A DNA stretch of 23,741 nucleotides, taken from the NCBI GenBank assembly GCA_023128875.1, contig JAGMDB010000016.1, positions 1 to 23,741 of the forward strand, given 5' to 3'. This DNA comes from Dehalococcoidia bacterium. Its GTDB lineage: Bacteria > Chloroflexota > Dehalococcoidia > GIF9 > AB-539-J10. Position numbers and translations under genes: made by a program. The notes beneath the pieces were generated by a model, which was not told the origin of the DNA, searched no databases, and was given only the letters and a program-made list of their open reading frames with translations. Positions 1 to 6,072 of the stretch are shown here, piece by piece (within the stretch, counting starts at the first letter, position 1; the number at the start of each line of letters is the position of its first letter).

Positions 1-366
1 GGCATACTCATTAAGGATAATCATCTGGCAGCACTTCGTAGCCTTGGATTAAACCTCAAGGAGATTATAGCTAGGGCTCGGCAAAATGCTTCACAACGGC
101 TAAAAATTGAAGTAGAAGCCAAGACTGTGCGAGAAGCCACGGAGGCTGCTGAGGCTGGGGCAGATATCGTTATGCTCGATAACATGAGCCTTGAAGATAT
201 GCATCAAGCAATAAAACTTATTCAGGGTCGTGCCTTGATTGAAGCCTCTGGAGGTGTAACCCTGGATAAAGTTCGAGCCATTGCTGAAACTGGAGTCGAT
301 TTCATCTCGGTTGGCGCTCTTACTCATTCAGCCAGAGCCCTAGATATCAGCTTGAAGCTTGAGTAG
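1..366 (+). CDS. nadC: Nicotinate-nucleotide pyrophosphorylase (carboxylating), C-terminal part
   Basis: Quinolinate phosphoribosyltransferase, which makes nicotinate mononucleotide from quinolinate and PRPP in de novo NAD synthesis in the cytoplasm. Only the last 121 residues are present; the reading frame is open at base 1 and the start lies before the window. Visible family motifs are GILIKDNH at the beginning, KIEVEAK near residue 37, ADIVMLDNM near residue 54, EASGGVT near residue 81 and the C-terminal GVDFISVGALTHS. These hold the lysine, aspartate and glutamate residues that line the active site of the family's C-terminal barrel. The stop at 364-366 lies inside the 3' end of the convergent cbiO, a 27-base tail-to-tail overlap. 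The far end of the window also encodes NAD salvage enzymes. Confidence 0.93.
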   Translation, partial: GILIKDNHLAALRSLGLNLKEIIARARQNASQRLKIEVEAKTVREATEAAEAGADIVMLDNMSLEDMHQAIKLIQGRALIEASGGVTLDKVRAIAETGVDFISVGALTHSARALDISLKLE

Positions 367-1080
367 CTTTTCCTCTGGTGCAAGACCATGAGCTCTGAGC
401 AAGGTGACGTCATTGAGAATGTTTGTGGTGCTCCCGTCGGCTACTATTATCCCACCATCTAGTATTATAGTCCGCTGACACAAAGCCCTTATCAATTCTA
501 GGTCGTGGGCGGCAATGATTCTGGTCATAGGTAGTCGCTTTACCACCTCGATTAAAGACCACTTGCTTCTTGGGTCGAGGTTACTACTGGGTTCGTCCAG
601 AACCAAAAGCTCTGGATTTAGAGAAAGGACAGTAGCAATGGCAATCCTTTTCTTTTCACCAACGCTGAGGTGATGAGGGGAGCGTTGCTCATAACCATCC
701 ATCCCTACCAATTTCAGAGCTTGAGCCACGCGCTGCTTAACCTGTAATTCAGAATAGCCCATGTTTATAGGACCAAAGGCAACATCATCAAAAACAGTTA
801 GTGAAAAGAGTTGATCATCAGGGTCCTGAAATACCAGTCCAACTTTTCTTCTTGTCTCCTTCAGATTTTTCTCCTCTACAGGCAGGCCAAAAACCTTTAT
901 TGTATTGTTACCGCGAAGGATACCATTGAGATGGAGTAAAAGCGTTGATTTGCCAGCACCATTGGGGCCGATTACCGCCAGGTTCTCAGCGGAGTAAACA
1001 ACCAAGTTAATATCTTTGAGCCCCTGGTGCCCATCAGGATAAAAGAAAGAAAGATTTTCGATATCTACAATCTTGTCCAT
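340..1080 (-). CDS. cbiO: ECF-type cobalt/nickel transporter ATPase CbiO
   Basis: ATP-binding subunit (246 aa) that powers a CbiMNQO-type energy-coupling-factor importer for Co2+ or Ni2+ at the inner face of the membrane. All ABC motifs are visible in order: Walker A GPNGAGKST near residue 39, Q-loop FQDPDDQLF near residue 83, signature LSVGEKKR near residue 138, Walker B LLVLDEPSSNLD near residue 158, and switch histidine AAHDLEL near residue 190. The PDDQLF Q-loop is typical of ECF ATPases. It is the last gene of the minus-strand series cbiM-cbiN-cbiQ-cbiO, 12 bases after cbiQ. Its 3' end overlaps nadC on the opposite strand. The substrate cannot be read from this subunit. Confidence 0.93.
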   Translation of the reverse strand: MDKIVDIENLSFFYPDGHQGLKDINLVVYSAENLAVIGPNGAGKSTLLLHLNGILRGNNTIKVFGLPVEEKNLKETRRKVGLVFQDPDDQLFSLTVFDDVAFGPINMGYSELQVKQRVAQALKLVGMDGYEQRSPHHLSVGEKKRIAIATVLSLNPELLVLDEPSSNLDPRSKWSLIEVVKRLPMTRIIAAHDLELIRALCQRTIILDGGIIVADGSTTNILNDVTLLRAHGLAPEEKLLKLQADI

Positions 1081-1092
1081 AACCTTTCAAAG

Positions 1093-1863
1093 CTACCAGA
1101 AGATGATGGCTGAAGAAATGATAACAAGGCCAAAAGCAACACCGAAAGAAGCATCAATTCTTTTGAAACCTAATTGGCGCAGGCTGCGGATTTCGTCACC
1201 AAAACCCCGGCATAGCATAGCGGCATAAATACTCTCGCCCCGTTCATAACTCCGAATAAACAGAGTGCCAATCATGTTGCCGAGAGTCTTTAACTGGCGA
1301 AGCCGACCGCCTCCAAAGCTGCGGCTATCACGAGCTTGTCGCATTCGCATCGCCTCATCTACCAAAACGAAGATATAGCGATACATAAAAGAAAGAATCA
1401 ATATTATCACTTTGGGTATGCCTAACTGTTTCAGACCTTTTAGCAAATCAACAAGCTTTGTTGTCGCTGAAAGCAAAATCAAGCTAAAAATACAGAGCCA
1501 AGCTTTAACGGCCACATTTGCCAGAATGAGCAGGCCAGCATAAGTCACTGAGACCTGCCACAGCCAGATATTGTAGCTGCCAGCTATCTCACCTGGCTTA
1601 AGAAACGGGATGAAAACAGCAACCAGCAAAACGAAGGGGAAAATTACTAAAGATCTCTTTAAGACATAGAAAGGTGGTAACTTGGCAATAATGAGCAAAG
1701 AAGTCACGAGGCAGAGGTGAAGAGCAAATGCGCGCCAATTACTCGTTGGTGTTAATACCACAGAAATAATGAAAGCTAAGCTAGCGATGAACTTGGTTCG
1801 GGGGTCAAGCCTGTGGATTAGACTATCTAAGTCACTATACTTGTCAATGAAACTATGCTTCAC
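1093..1863 (-). CDS. cbiQ: ECF transporter transmembrane protein CbiQ
   Basis: Membrane coupling subunit (256 aa) of the cobalt/nickel ECF importer, linking the substrate-binding CbiM to the ATPase. The N-terminus DSLIHRLDPRTKFI is the usual CbiQ/EcfT opening. Several hydrophobic membrane segments follow, roughly residues 27-45, 50-65, 72-90, 105-130 and 235-255. The two coupling-helix motifs are seen as ARDSRSFGG near residue 178 and AMLCRGFG near residue 217. The start is GTG at 1863, preceded by AAAGG about 7 bases upstream. The start overlaps the end of the upstream PDGLE gene by 11 bases, so translational coupling is likely. Confidence 0.9.
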   Translation of the reverse strand: MKHSFIDKYSDLDSLIHRLDPRTKFIASLAFIISVVLTPTSNWRAFALHLCLVTSLLIIAKLPPFYVLKRSLVIFPFVLLVAVFIPFLKPGEIAGSYNIWLWQVSVTYAGLLILANVAVKAWLCIFSLILLSATTKLVDLLKGLKQLGIPKVIILILSFMYRYIFVLVDEAMRMRQARDSRSFGGGRLRQLKTLGNMIGTLFIRSYERGESIYAAMLCRGFGDEIRSLRQLGFKRIDASFGVAFGLVIISSAIIFW

Positions 1864-2137
1864 CTTTTGCCTTTAATAATCGAGCTAAGCTGTAACCAAT
1901 GGCAAACACTAGAAGCGTGCCAATTAAGCCAGCCAGAATTGTTGCTACAGCTTCGCTTTTTATTCCGGGCACCATGTAGTCAGGGATGGCCTCAAAAAAA
2001 GCTTCACGAGCTGTTTCCATAAATCCCTTGTCCTCAGCTATCCTCTCTAGCCCATCAGGTGAGGAGGAAGCTAAAGGAGATAATACGGCCAAAAACAAGG
2101 CAAAAATCAAAGCGCCATGCCACCATTTAAATCTCAT
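1853..2137 (-). CDS. PDGLE-domain small membrane protein of the metal ECF transporter (CbiN-like)
   Basis: A 94-aa protein with one hydrophobic segment at each end (about residues 8-26 and 64-88) and an extracytoplasmic stretch between them that starts SSPDGLERIAED. The PDGLE motif defines a family that replaces or accompanies CbiN/NikN, the small component of cobalt/nickel ECF importers. It helps CbiM take up the ion, probably by shaping the binding site at the outer face. A good AAGGAGG ribosome site precedes the ATG at 2137 and overlaps the cbiM stop. It lies between cbiM and cbiQ, exactly where cbiN is expected. The family call is firm; Ni versus Co specificity is not determined here. Confidence 0.85.
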   Translation of the reverse strand: MRFKWWHGALIFALFLAVLSPLASSSPDGLERIAEDKGFMETAREAFFEAIPDYMVPGIKSEAVATILAGLIGTLLVFAIGYSLARLLKAKGEA

Positions 2138-2148
2138 GTAATCCTCCT

Positions 2149-2784
2149 TTAAGCCTTTTGTAATTCCAGCAGGTCAGCTCTGGTAGCCATGATTAGATTA
2201 AGTACTGCAGCAGTTATTAGCCCTTCACCAATACCGATAAGAGCATGGATACCTGCCATCGCCGGTAAAGCTATTTTTAGTGGCACCGTGCCTGAAATAG
2301 CTAATTCAAAGGCACAGGCAACAGATGCTATCGCTACAGAAAACCAAGCAGCTAAACCTCCGCCAATCAGTTTTCTTTTTCTCCCTTCACCAAAAAGTGC
2401 ACTACCCCGGTAAATATGATAAGCGACGAAGCTGGCAATAATTCCCATATTAAGGATATTGACTCCCAGGGCAAAGAGCCCTCCATCCTGAAATACCAGA
2501 CACTGAACCACCAGCACGCAGGTCATTATCAGTATCCCTCTCCAGGGGCCTAAGAGAATAGCGGCCAAAGCAGCCCCGACAAAATGTCCCGATGTGCCTC
2601 CGGCTATTGGGAAATTAAGCATTTGCGCGGCAAAGATGAAAGCAGCTAATACCCCCATCAGCGGGATTTGCTTCTCCCCCATCTTTTTCTTTGTTGCCTT
2701 GACAGCGTAGGCCACAGAACCACCAGCTACGACACAGCCAACTGTGGCCACTGGCGCGCTAATAAAACCATCAGGTATATGCAT
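2149..2784 (-). CDS. cbiM: ECF transporter substrate-binding protein CbiM/NikM (cobalt or nickel)
   Basis: Substrate-capture membrane subunit (211 aa). The N-terminus MHIPDGF is the hallmark of CbiM/NikM, in which the extreme N-terminal Met-His end inserts into the protein and coordinates the metal. Further family features are the GGTSGHFVGA stretch near residue 63 with a conserved histidine, and six or seven hydrophobic segments, ending with MAGIHALIGIGEGL near residue 176. AAGGAGG lies just upstream of the ATG at 2784. It is first in the minus-strand transporter operon and has its own probable promoter with a palindromic box near 2908-2926. The neighbouring CooT and Fur-type genes make nickel the better guess, but this is inference. 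Confidence 0.92.
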   Translation of the reverse strand: MHIPDGFISAPVATVGCVVAGGSVAYAVKATKKKMGEKQIPLMGVLAAFIFAAQMLNFPIAGGTSGHFVGAALAAILLGPWRGILIMTCVLVVQCLVFQDGGLFALGVNILNMGIIASFVAYHIYRGSALFGEGRKRKLIGGGLAAWFSVAIASVACAFELAISGTVPLKIALPAMAGIHALIGIGEGLITAAVLNLIMATRADLLELQKA

Positions 2785-2892
2785 CTAAGGCCTCCTTTAG
2801 AACAAATTTTCATCAATCAATTGCATTGCCGATTTGGATTAAGAAAAGGCATCTTAAGGTTTCCTAAGCAACTTCTTCCTCCCGGTTTTTTC

Positions 2893-2926
2893 AATATTTC
2901 CTATATCTGCAATTAATTGCAATAAT
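2893..2926 (-). promoter_or_regulatory. Probable promoter/operator of the cbiM transporter operon
   Basis: The 14-base perfect palindrome TGCAATTAATTGCA lies at 2908-2921 and runs into TTGCAATAAT (plus strand 2917-2926). Read on the minus strand, TTGCAA at 2917-2922 can act as a -35 box, with a weak AATATT -10 at 2893-2898 (18-base spacing). A further TTGCAT lies at 2821-2826, close to the cbiM start. The same TTGCAATAAT 10-mer is present in the fur promoter (3829-3838), so a Fur-family repressor binding here is plausible. The palindrome is seen directly; the regulator assignment is inferred. Confidence 0.5.
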
Positions 2927-2938
2927 GGAGCAAAAAAA

Positions 2939-3124
2939 TTAATCTTTCTCCAGTTGCACCGTAGACTTCACAAAATCCACCTGACGCACCTTACCCTCAA
3001 AAACTCTCCTTTCCCCAAAGAGGGTCACTATCTCCACCCGCTCGCCATCGATTATCATATAAGCGATGTCCTCTAAAATTGGTTCATCTCCTTCTGCAGC
3101 CTCATAAACTTTAGCCAGACACAT
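2939..3124 (-). CDS. cooT: CooT-family small nickel-binding protein
   Basis: A 61-aa protein beginning MCLAKVYEA. In CooT of carbon-monoxide dehydrogenase maturation, the Cys directly after Met1 binds Ni(II) in a homodimer; that Cys2 is present here. The rest (IAYMIIDGERVEIVTLFGE, then VDFVKSTVQLEKD) fits the small beta-rich fold and the family's usual length of about 60-70 residues. The open frame extends further upstream to 3340, but the ATG at 3122-3124 is chosen because the family begins there, GGGAGGGAG lies just upstream, and the preceding gene ends one base before it. It is the third gene after fur and the small helical protein, next to the nickel/cobalt transporter. Role: nickel handling for enzymes such as CODH, inferred from the family. 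Confidence 0.8.
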   Translation of the reverse strand: MCLAKVYEAAEGDEPILEDIAYMIIDGERVEIVTLFGERRVFEGKVRQVDFVKSTVQLEKD

Positions 3125-3125
3125 T

Positions 3126-3344
3126 TCACTCCCTCCCCATGCTCTTTGTAAAGCCATATCGCGCTTTCTCCAGGCAGTTACTAGCATCAGCCATCCTGGC
3201 GGCTGCTTCCTGTAGCTGTTGTGCCACCTCGCCAAGTAAAGAGGCAACCTTATCAGCCCAATCACGGAACTCCCGCTCATGCTCGCGGTTATGCTCAATC
3301 CAATAGTCAAGCAAAATAGGCAATCTTTCTTGAATGTCACTCAT
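3126..3344 (-). CDS. Small helical protein of unknown function linked to CooT
   Basis: A 72-aa, highly charged, probably all-helical soluble protein. It has no signal peptide or membrane segment. The start of the protein carries a histidine- and glutamate-rich stretch (DYWIEHNREHEREFRDWA, about residues 13-30), which is a possible metal-binding surface. A heptad-like region follows (VASLLGEVAQQLQEAAARMA). I do not recognise a characterised function; from memory it resembles a short domain of unknown function (possibly DUF8180) often placed next to nickel genes, but this is unchecked. AGGAGGG precedes the ATG at 3344. It lies 28 bases after fur and one base before cooT, so it is part of the same transcript and likely acts in metal handling. 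Confidence 0.7.
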   Translation of the reverse strand: MSDIQERLPILLDYWIEHNREHEREFRDWADKVASLLGEVAQQLQEAAARMADASNCLEKARYGFTKSMGRE

Positions 3345-3372
3345 TATCGGCCCTCCTATTTATAATAGTTAG

Positions 3373-3798
3373 CTAGGGTAGCTCCTTTTTCTTGCGGCAC
3401 TCAGCACACTTCCCCGAAATAGCCAGATGTCTAAGGTCAGCTTCAAAACCATATTCACGCAACAGAGTGTCCTTTAGTAAATATAGTGCAGACTCTTCCA
3501 GTTCCATTATCCTGCCACACCTGCGGCAAACAAGGTGGTGGTGATGCCCCTTTTCAGCGACATGATAGCGGACACGTCCCTCACCAAAATCCGTTTCAGT
3601 AACTAGGTTGAATTTCTCCATCAATTCTAAGGTGCGGTAAACAGTAGAGATGTTGCTATAGGGATAGCGGCTATGTAATTGCTTATAGATTTCTTGAGCA
3701 CTGATATGACCTTCAGCATTGTGAAGAGCTTCAATAACCAACATGCGATGCGGAGTTAATCGATAACCTTTTGCCTTTAAGATTTTATGGCAGCTCAT
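3373..3798 (-). CDS. Fur-family metal-responsive transcriptional regulator
   Basis: A 141-aa repressor of the Fur superfamily. The N-terminal winged helix includes GYRLTPHRMLVIEAL and the recognition region SNISTVYRTLELM near residues 48-60. A dimerisation/metal-binding half follows, with the histidine run EKGHHHHLVCRRCGRIME near residues 82-99 and a second cysteine pair CAEC near residue 133. Together the CxxC pairs form the usual structural zinc site. The subfamily (Fur, Zur, PerR or Nur) cannot be settled from motifs. Context with a CbiMNQO importer and CooT favours a nickel-sensing Nur-like role. Its promoter contains a palindromic TTGCAA box that also appears before cbiM, suggesting autoregulation. 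There is no Shine-Dalgarno before the ATG at 3798, and the -10 box lies only 11 bases upstream. Confidence 0.88.
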   Translation of the reverse strand: MSCHKILKAKGYRLTPHRMLVIEALHNAEGHISAQEIYKQLHSRYPYSNISTVYRTLELMEKFNLVTETDFGEGRVRYHVAEKGHHHHLVCRRCGRIMELEESALYLLKDTLLREYGFEADLRHLAISGKCAECRKKKELP

Positions 3799-3809
3799 TG
3801 GAAGCCAGA

Positions 3810-3859
3810 ATTATAACAGGTCTTCAGAATTATTGCAATAAGTTGCTAATGCAATTATT
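3810..3859 (-). promoter_or_regulatory. Promoter and probable operator of the fur-type gene
   Basis: On the minus strand there is a TTGCAA -35 box (3833-3838), a 17-base spacer and a perfect TATAAT -10 (3810-3815), then 11 bases to the ATG. The -35 box lies inside the perfect 12-base palindrome TTATTGCAATAA (3830-3841). A second imperfect copy, AATGCAATTATT, lies at 3848-3859, centred about 16 bases away and running into the dtd stop codon. A dimeric repressor bound at this palindrome would cover the -35 element. The boxes are seen directly; binding by the Fur protein is inferred. Confidence 0.65.
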
Positions 3860-4301
3860 TGATTTTACTTTCTAATAATAAAGTTACCGGTCCGTCATTA
3901 TAGATTTCTACCATCATGTGCTCTTGGAAAACCCCTGTCTCAACCCTGAGGCTGGTGGAGCGGACTTGGTCCACAAAAGAATCATATAATGCCTTAGCCC
4001 TGCCTGGTGGAGCCGCTTCGGTGAAGCTGGGGCGCCTCCCTTTCCGTGAATTCGCCAAAAGGGTAAACTGGCTTATTATCAAAATTTCCCCTTGTATTTC
4101 CAATGCCGAAAGGGCAAACTCACTTGCCTCGTTGCCGAAAATACGCAAATTAACAATTTTGTTTGCTAAGTAACGAGCATCGTTTTCCGAATCATCGTTG
4201 GCAATGCCAACAAACACAAGCAGCCCTGGCCCAATGCTACCTATCACTTTGTTACTAACACTTACCGAAGCGTTAGTAACCCGCTGAATTAATGCTTTCA
4301 T
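3855..4301 (-). CDS. dtd: D-aminoacyl-tRNA deacylase
   Basis: A 148-aa protein that hydrolyses D-amino acids (and glycine mischarged on tRNA-Ala) from tRNA, a cytoplasmic quality-control step. Family motifs are present: start MKALIQRVTNASVSV, GPGLLVFVGI near residue 28, the substrate loop SQFTLLAN near residue 77, RKGRRPSFTEAAPP near residue 86, and the Gly-cis-Pro motif YNDGPVTL near residue 134. Length matches the family (about 145-150). It is divergent from nusA. There is no clear Shine-Dalgarno before the ATG at 4301. A TATAAT -10 lies on the minus strand at 4347-4352. Its stop codon overlaps the second TGCAAT box of the fur operator region. Confidence 0.95.
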   Translation of the reverse strand: MKALIQRVTNASVSVSNKVIGSIGPGLLVFVGIANDDSENDARYLANKIVNLRIFGNEASEFALSALEIQGEILIISQFTLLANSRKGRRPSFTEAAPPGRAKALYDSFVDQVRSTSLRVETGVFQEHMMVEIYNDGPVTLLLESKIK

Positions 4302-4303
4302 TT

Positions 4304-4352
4304 TTGCATTTCTAATTTAATAGTGTTAGAATGAAATTGCAAGAATATTATA
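4304..4352. promoter_or_regulatory. Divergent dtd / nusA promoter region
   Basis: Plus strand: TTGCAT (4304-4309), 17-base spacer, TAGAAT (4327-4332), a plausible promoter for nusA with transcription starting near 4339, upstream of the hairpin at 4356-4384. Minus strand: TATAAT at 4347-4352, a plausible dtd -10 without a good -35. A second perfect plus-strand TATAAT lies at 4393-4398, downstream of the hairpin, but has no recognisable -35. Which of the two serves nusA decides whether the hairpin is in its leader. Confidence 0.45.
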
Positions 4353-4355
4353 CCC

Positions 4356-4384
4356 AAAAAAGTGGGCAAAAGACCCACTTTTTT
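4356..4384 (+). terminator. Intrinsic terminator-like hairpin ahead of nusA
   Basis: Perfect 11-base stem AAAAAAGTGGG (4356-4366) / CCCACTTTTTT (4374-4384) with a 7-base loop; the T-run forms the 3' arm, so the element is symmetrical and could act in both directions. It sits between divergent genes, 31 bases before the nusA ATG. No gene within the window ends into it, which suggests an attenuator in the nusA leader or a relic of a lost upstream gene. Confidence 0.75.
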
Positions 4385-4415
4385 ATTAAATTTATAATTG
4401 TAGGATTGAGAAGAA

Positions 4416-5798
4416 ATGAAGACGGAATTTATGGCTGCTATCGCCCAACTCTCGGCTGAGAGAAATCTACCGAAAGGGGTAGTTTTAGAAGCTTTAGAAT
4501 CGGCGCTTATCTCAGCCTATAAAAAAGACGCGCTAACCCATGAGCAGGATATCTCGGTCAAAATTGATCCTAATACTGCTGATATCAAAGTTTATATTAG
4601 AAAAGCCGTGGTTGAGCCAGTTACCAATCCACATCGAGAGATCTCCTTGAGTGATGCTCAAAAATTGCGGAATGGCGCGCAAATTGGCGAGGTGATGGAG
4701 ATAGAATCGAGGCTAAAAAATACCGGGCGAATTGCGGCTCAAACAGCAAAACAAGTTGTTTTGCAGCGGCTACGTGAAGCAGAGCGTCATGCAATCTATG
4801 ACCAGTTCTCTGCTAAAGAAGGTGAGATTGTCACCGGGACAATCCAATCCATTCAACCCAGACAAATCTACGTTGGTTTAGGCAAAACAGAGGCGATACT
4901 TCCCTTTACAGAACAGGTGCCTGGTGAGCATTACCGCACAGGAAAACAGCTTAAATTCTACCTTCTGGAGATAAGTCAGGGGATTAGAGGGCCCCAAATA
5001 ATAGCTTCTCGCTCTCATCCCAATTTGCTGCGGCGCCTTTTTGAACTGGAAATCCCCGAAATCCATAGTGGTATTGTAGAAGTGAAAGCTGTGACACGGG
5101 AGGCAGGGCGGCGAAACAAGGTAGCAGTGTCAACTCACCAAGAAGGCGTCGAGCCTATAGGTTGTTGCCTTGGGCCTCGTGGCATTAGACTACAAAATAT
5201 CATTAACGAACTAAATGGTGAGAAAATAGATGTAGTTCAGTGGCATGCTGACCCCAAGGTATTTATTTCTAATGCTCTTGCCCCAGCGCAAGTCGTGAGT
5301 ATCGAATTGAACGAAGCGGAAAACACAGCTACTGTAATCGTTCCCAGCAAACAACTATCTCTAGCCATAGGCAGGGAGGGACAAAATGCCAGGCTGGCAG
5401 CAAAGCTCACGGGTTGGCGGATTGATATTAAGAGCACCTCTGCCGTTGAAGCGGAAACAGCAAGCTTACCCGAGGCTGCTCCCGATGAATCAGAAGGTGG
5501 TGAGTTACCCCCAGCTGTACCAAGCCAACCTCAAGCGCCAGAGCCTATTAGTGAGGATGAAGTAAAAGATATAGCTACACTTTTGGCCAGTGATGAATTC
5601 AGATTGGCTACGGAGACTCCTTCGGTGAAATCTGAGGAAGAGTCGCAGATTCGCTTTGCCGAAGATATTTTGCCAAGCAGGGCAAAGATAGAAACGCCAG
5701 CCAAGAAAAAGAGCGCAAAGTTGGCGAAAGGCAAACCTAAAGCAAAGACCATTAGAAAGGGAAAAGCCCATTTAGAAGACAATGAGCCGGAAGAATAA
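4416..5798 (+). CDS. nusA: Transcription termination/antitermination factor NusA
   Basis: RNA-polymerase-associated elongation factor (460 aa) that promotes pausing and hairpin-dependent termination and takes part in antitermination. Domains in order: NusA N-terminal domain (about 1-125), S1 RNA-binding domain (about 133-200, [20 protein letters not shown]), KH1 (about 225-290, with [12 protein letters not shown] at 253-256) and KH2 (about 300-340, with [23 protein letters not shown] at 319-322). The last 120 residues form a low-complexity tail, first acidic and proline/glutamate-rich, then lysine-rich near the end; I see no C-terminal acidic repeats of the E. coli kind. The ATG at 4416 follows GGATTGAGAAG, a weak ribosome site. 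rimP, the usual upstream partner, is absent. The 3' end overlaps ylxR by 17 bases. Confidence 0.96.
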   Translation: MKTEFMAAIAQLSAERNLPKGVVLEALESALISAYKKDALTHEQDISVKIDPNTADIKVYIRKAVVEPVTNPHREISLSDAQKLRNGAQIGEVMEIESRLKNTGRIAAQTAKQVVLQRLREAERHAIYDQFSAKEGEIVTGTIQSIQPRQIYVGLGKTEAILPFTEQVPGEHYRTGKQLKFYLLEISQGIRGPQIIASRSHPNLLRRLFELEIPEIHSGIVEVKAVTREAGRRNKVAVSTHQEGVEPIGCCLGPRGIRLQNIINELNGEKIDVVQWHADPKVFISNALAPAQVVSIELNEAENTATVIVPSKQLSLAIGREGQNARLAAKLTGWRIDIKSTSAVEAETASLPEAAPDESEGGELPPAVPSQPQAPEPISEDEVKDIATLLASDEFRLATETPSVKSEEESQIRFAEDILPSRAKIETPAKKKSAKLAKGKPKAKTIRKGKAHLEDNEPEE

Positions 5799-6072
5799 AC
5801 ATATACCTCAGCGTACCTGTGTTGCTTGCCGACAGAGGGCAAATAAAAAGGAGCTGATTCGCTTGGTGCATACCAACAAAGGGGTTGTCGAGATAGATAC
5901 GTCTGCCAGAAAACTGGGTCGAGGTGCTTATTTATGCCCTATCAGAAGTTGCTGGGCGATAGGGCTGGAGCGGAACTATCTGGAGCGAGCCTTGAGAGTG
6001 AAGCTTAGCGCCAATAATCGCCGAGCTTTAATAAACTACAGCGATAATTTGTCAAAGGAAGGCCAGCTTTGA
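5782..6072 (+). CDS. ylxR: YlxR-family RNA-binding protein (RNase P modulator RnpM type)
   Basis: A 96-aa basic protein of the YlxR/DUF448 family, almost always encoded between nusA and infB. Diagnostic motifs are IPQRTCVACRQ near residue 8 and KLGRGAYLCP near residue 44, giving the conserved Cys residues and the GRGAY RNA-binding loop. In Bacillus the family member binds RNase P RNA and modulates its activity; that role is carried over here only by homology. It starts inside the nusA 3' end (17-base overlap) and its TGA shares bases with the TTG start of infB, so the three genes are tightly coupled. Confidence 0.92.
   Translation: MSRKNKHIPQRTCVACRQRANKKELIRLVHTNKGVVEIDTSARKLGRGAYLCPIRSCWAIGLERNYLERALRVKLSANNRRALINYSDNLSKEGQL

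Noticed and set aside
2785..2930. Cobalamin or Ni/Co riboswitch before cbiM
   Set aside because: The leader is short and I see no B12-box-like conserved block or four-way-junction pattern; the palindromic box explains the region better.
2939..3340. Longer 133-aa version of the CooT frame
   Set aside because: The upstream part overlaps the 72-aa gene in another frame and has no family match; the CooT family begins at the MC start at 3124, which has its own ribosome site.
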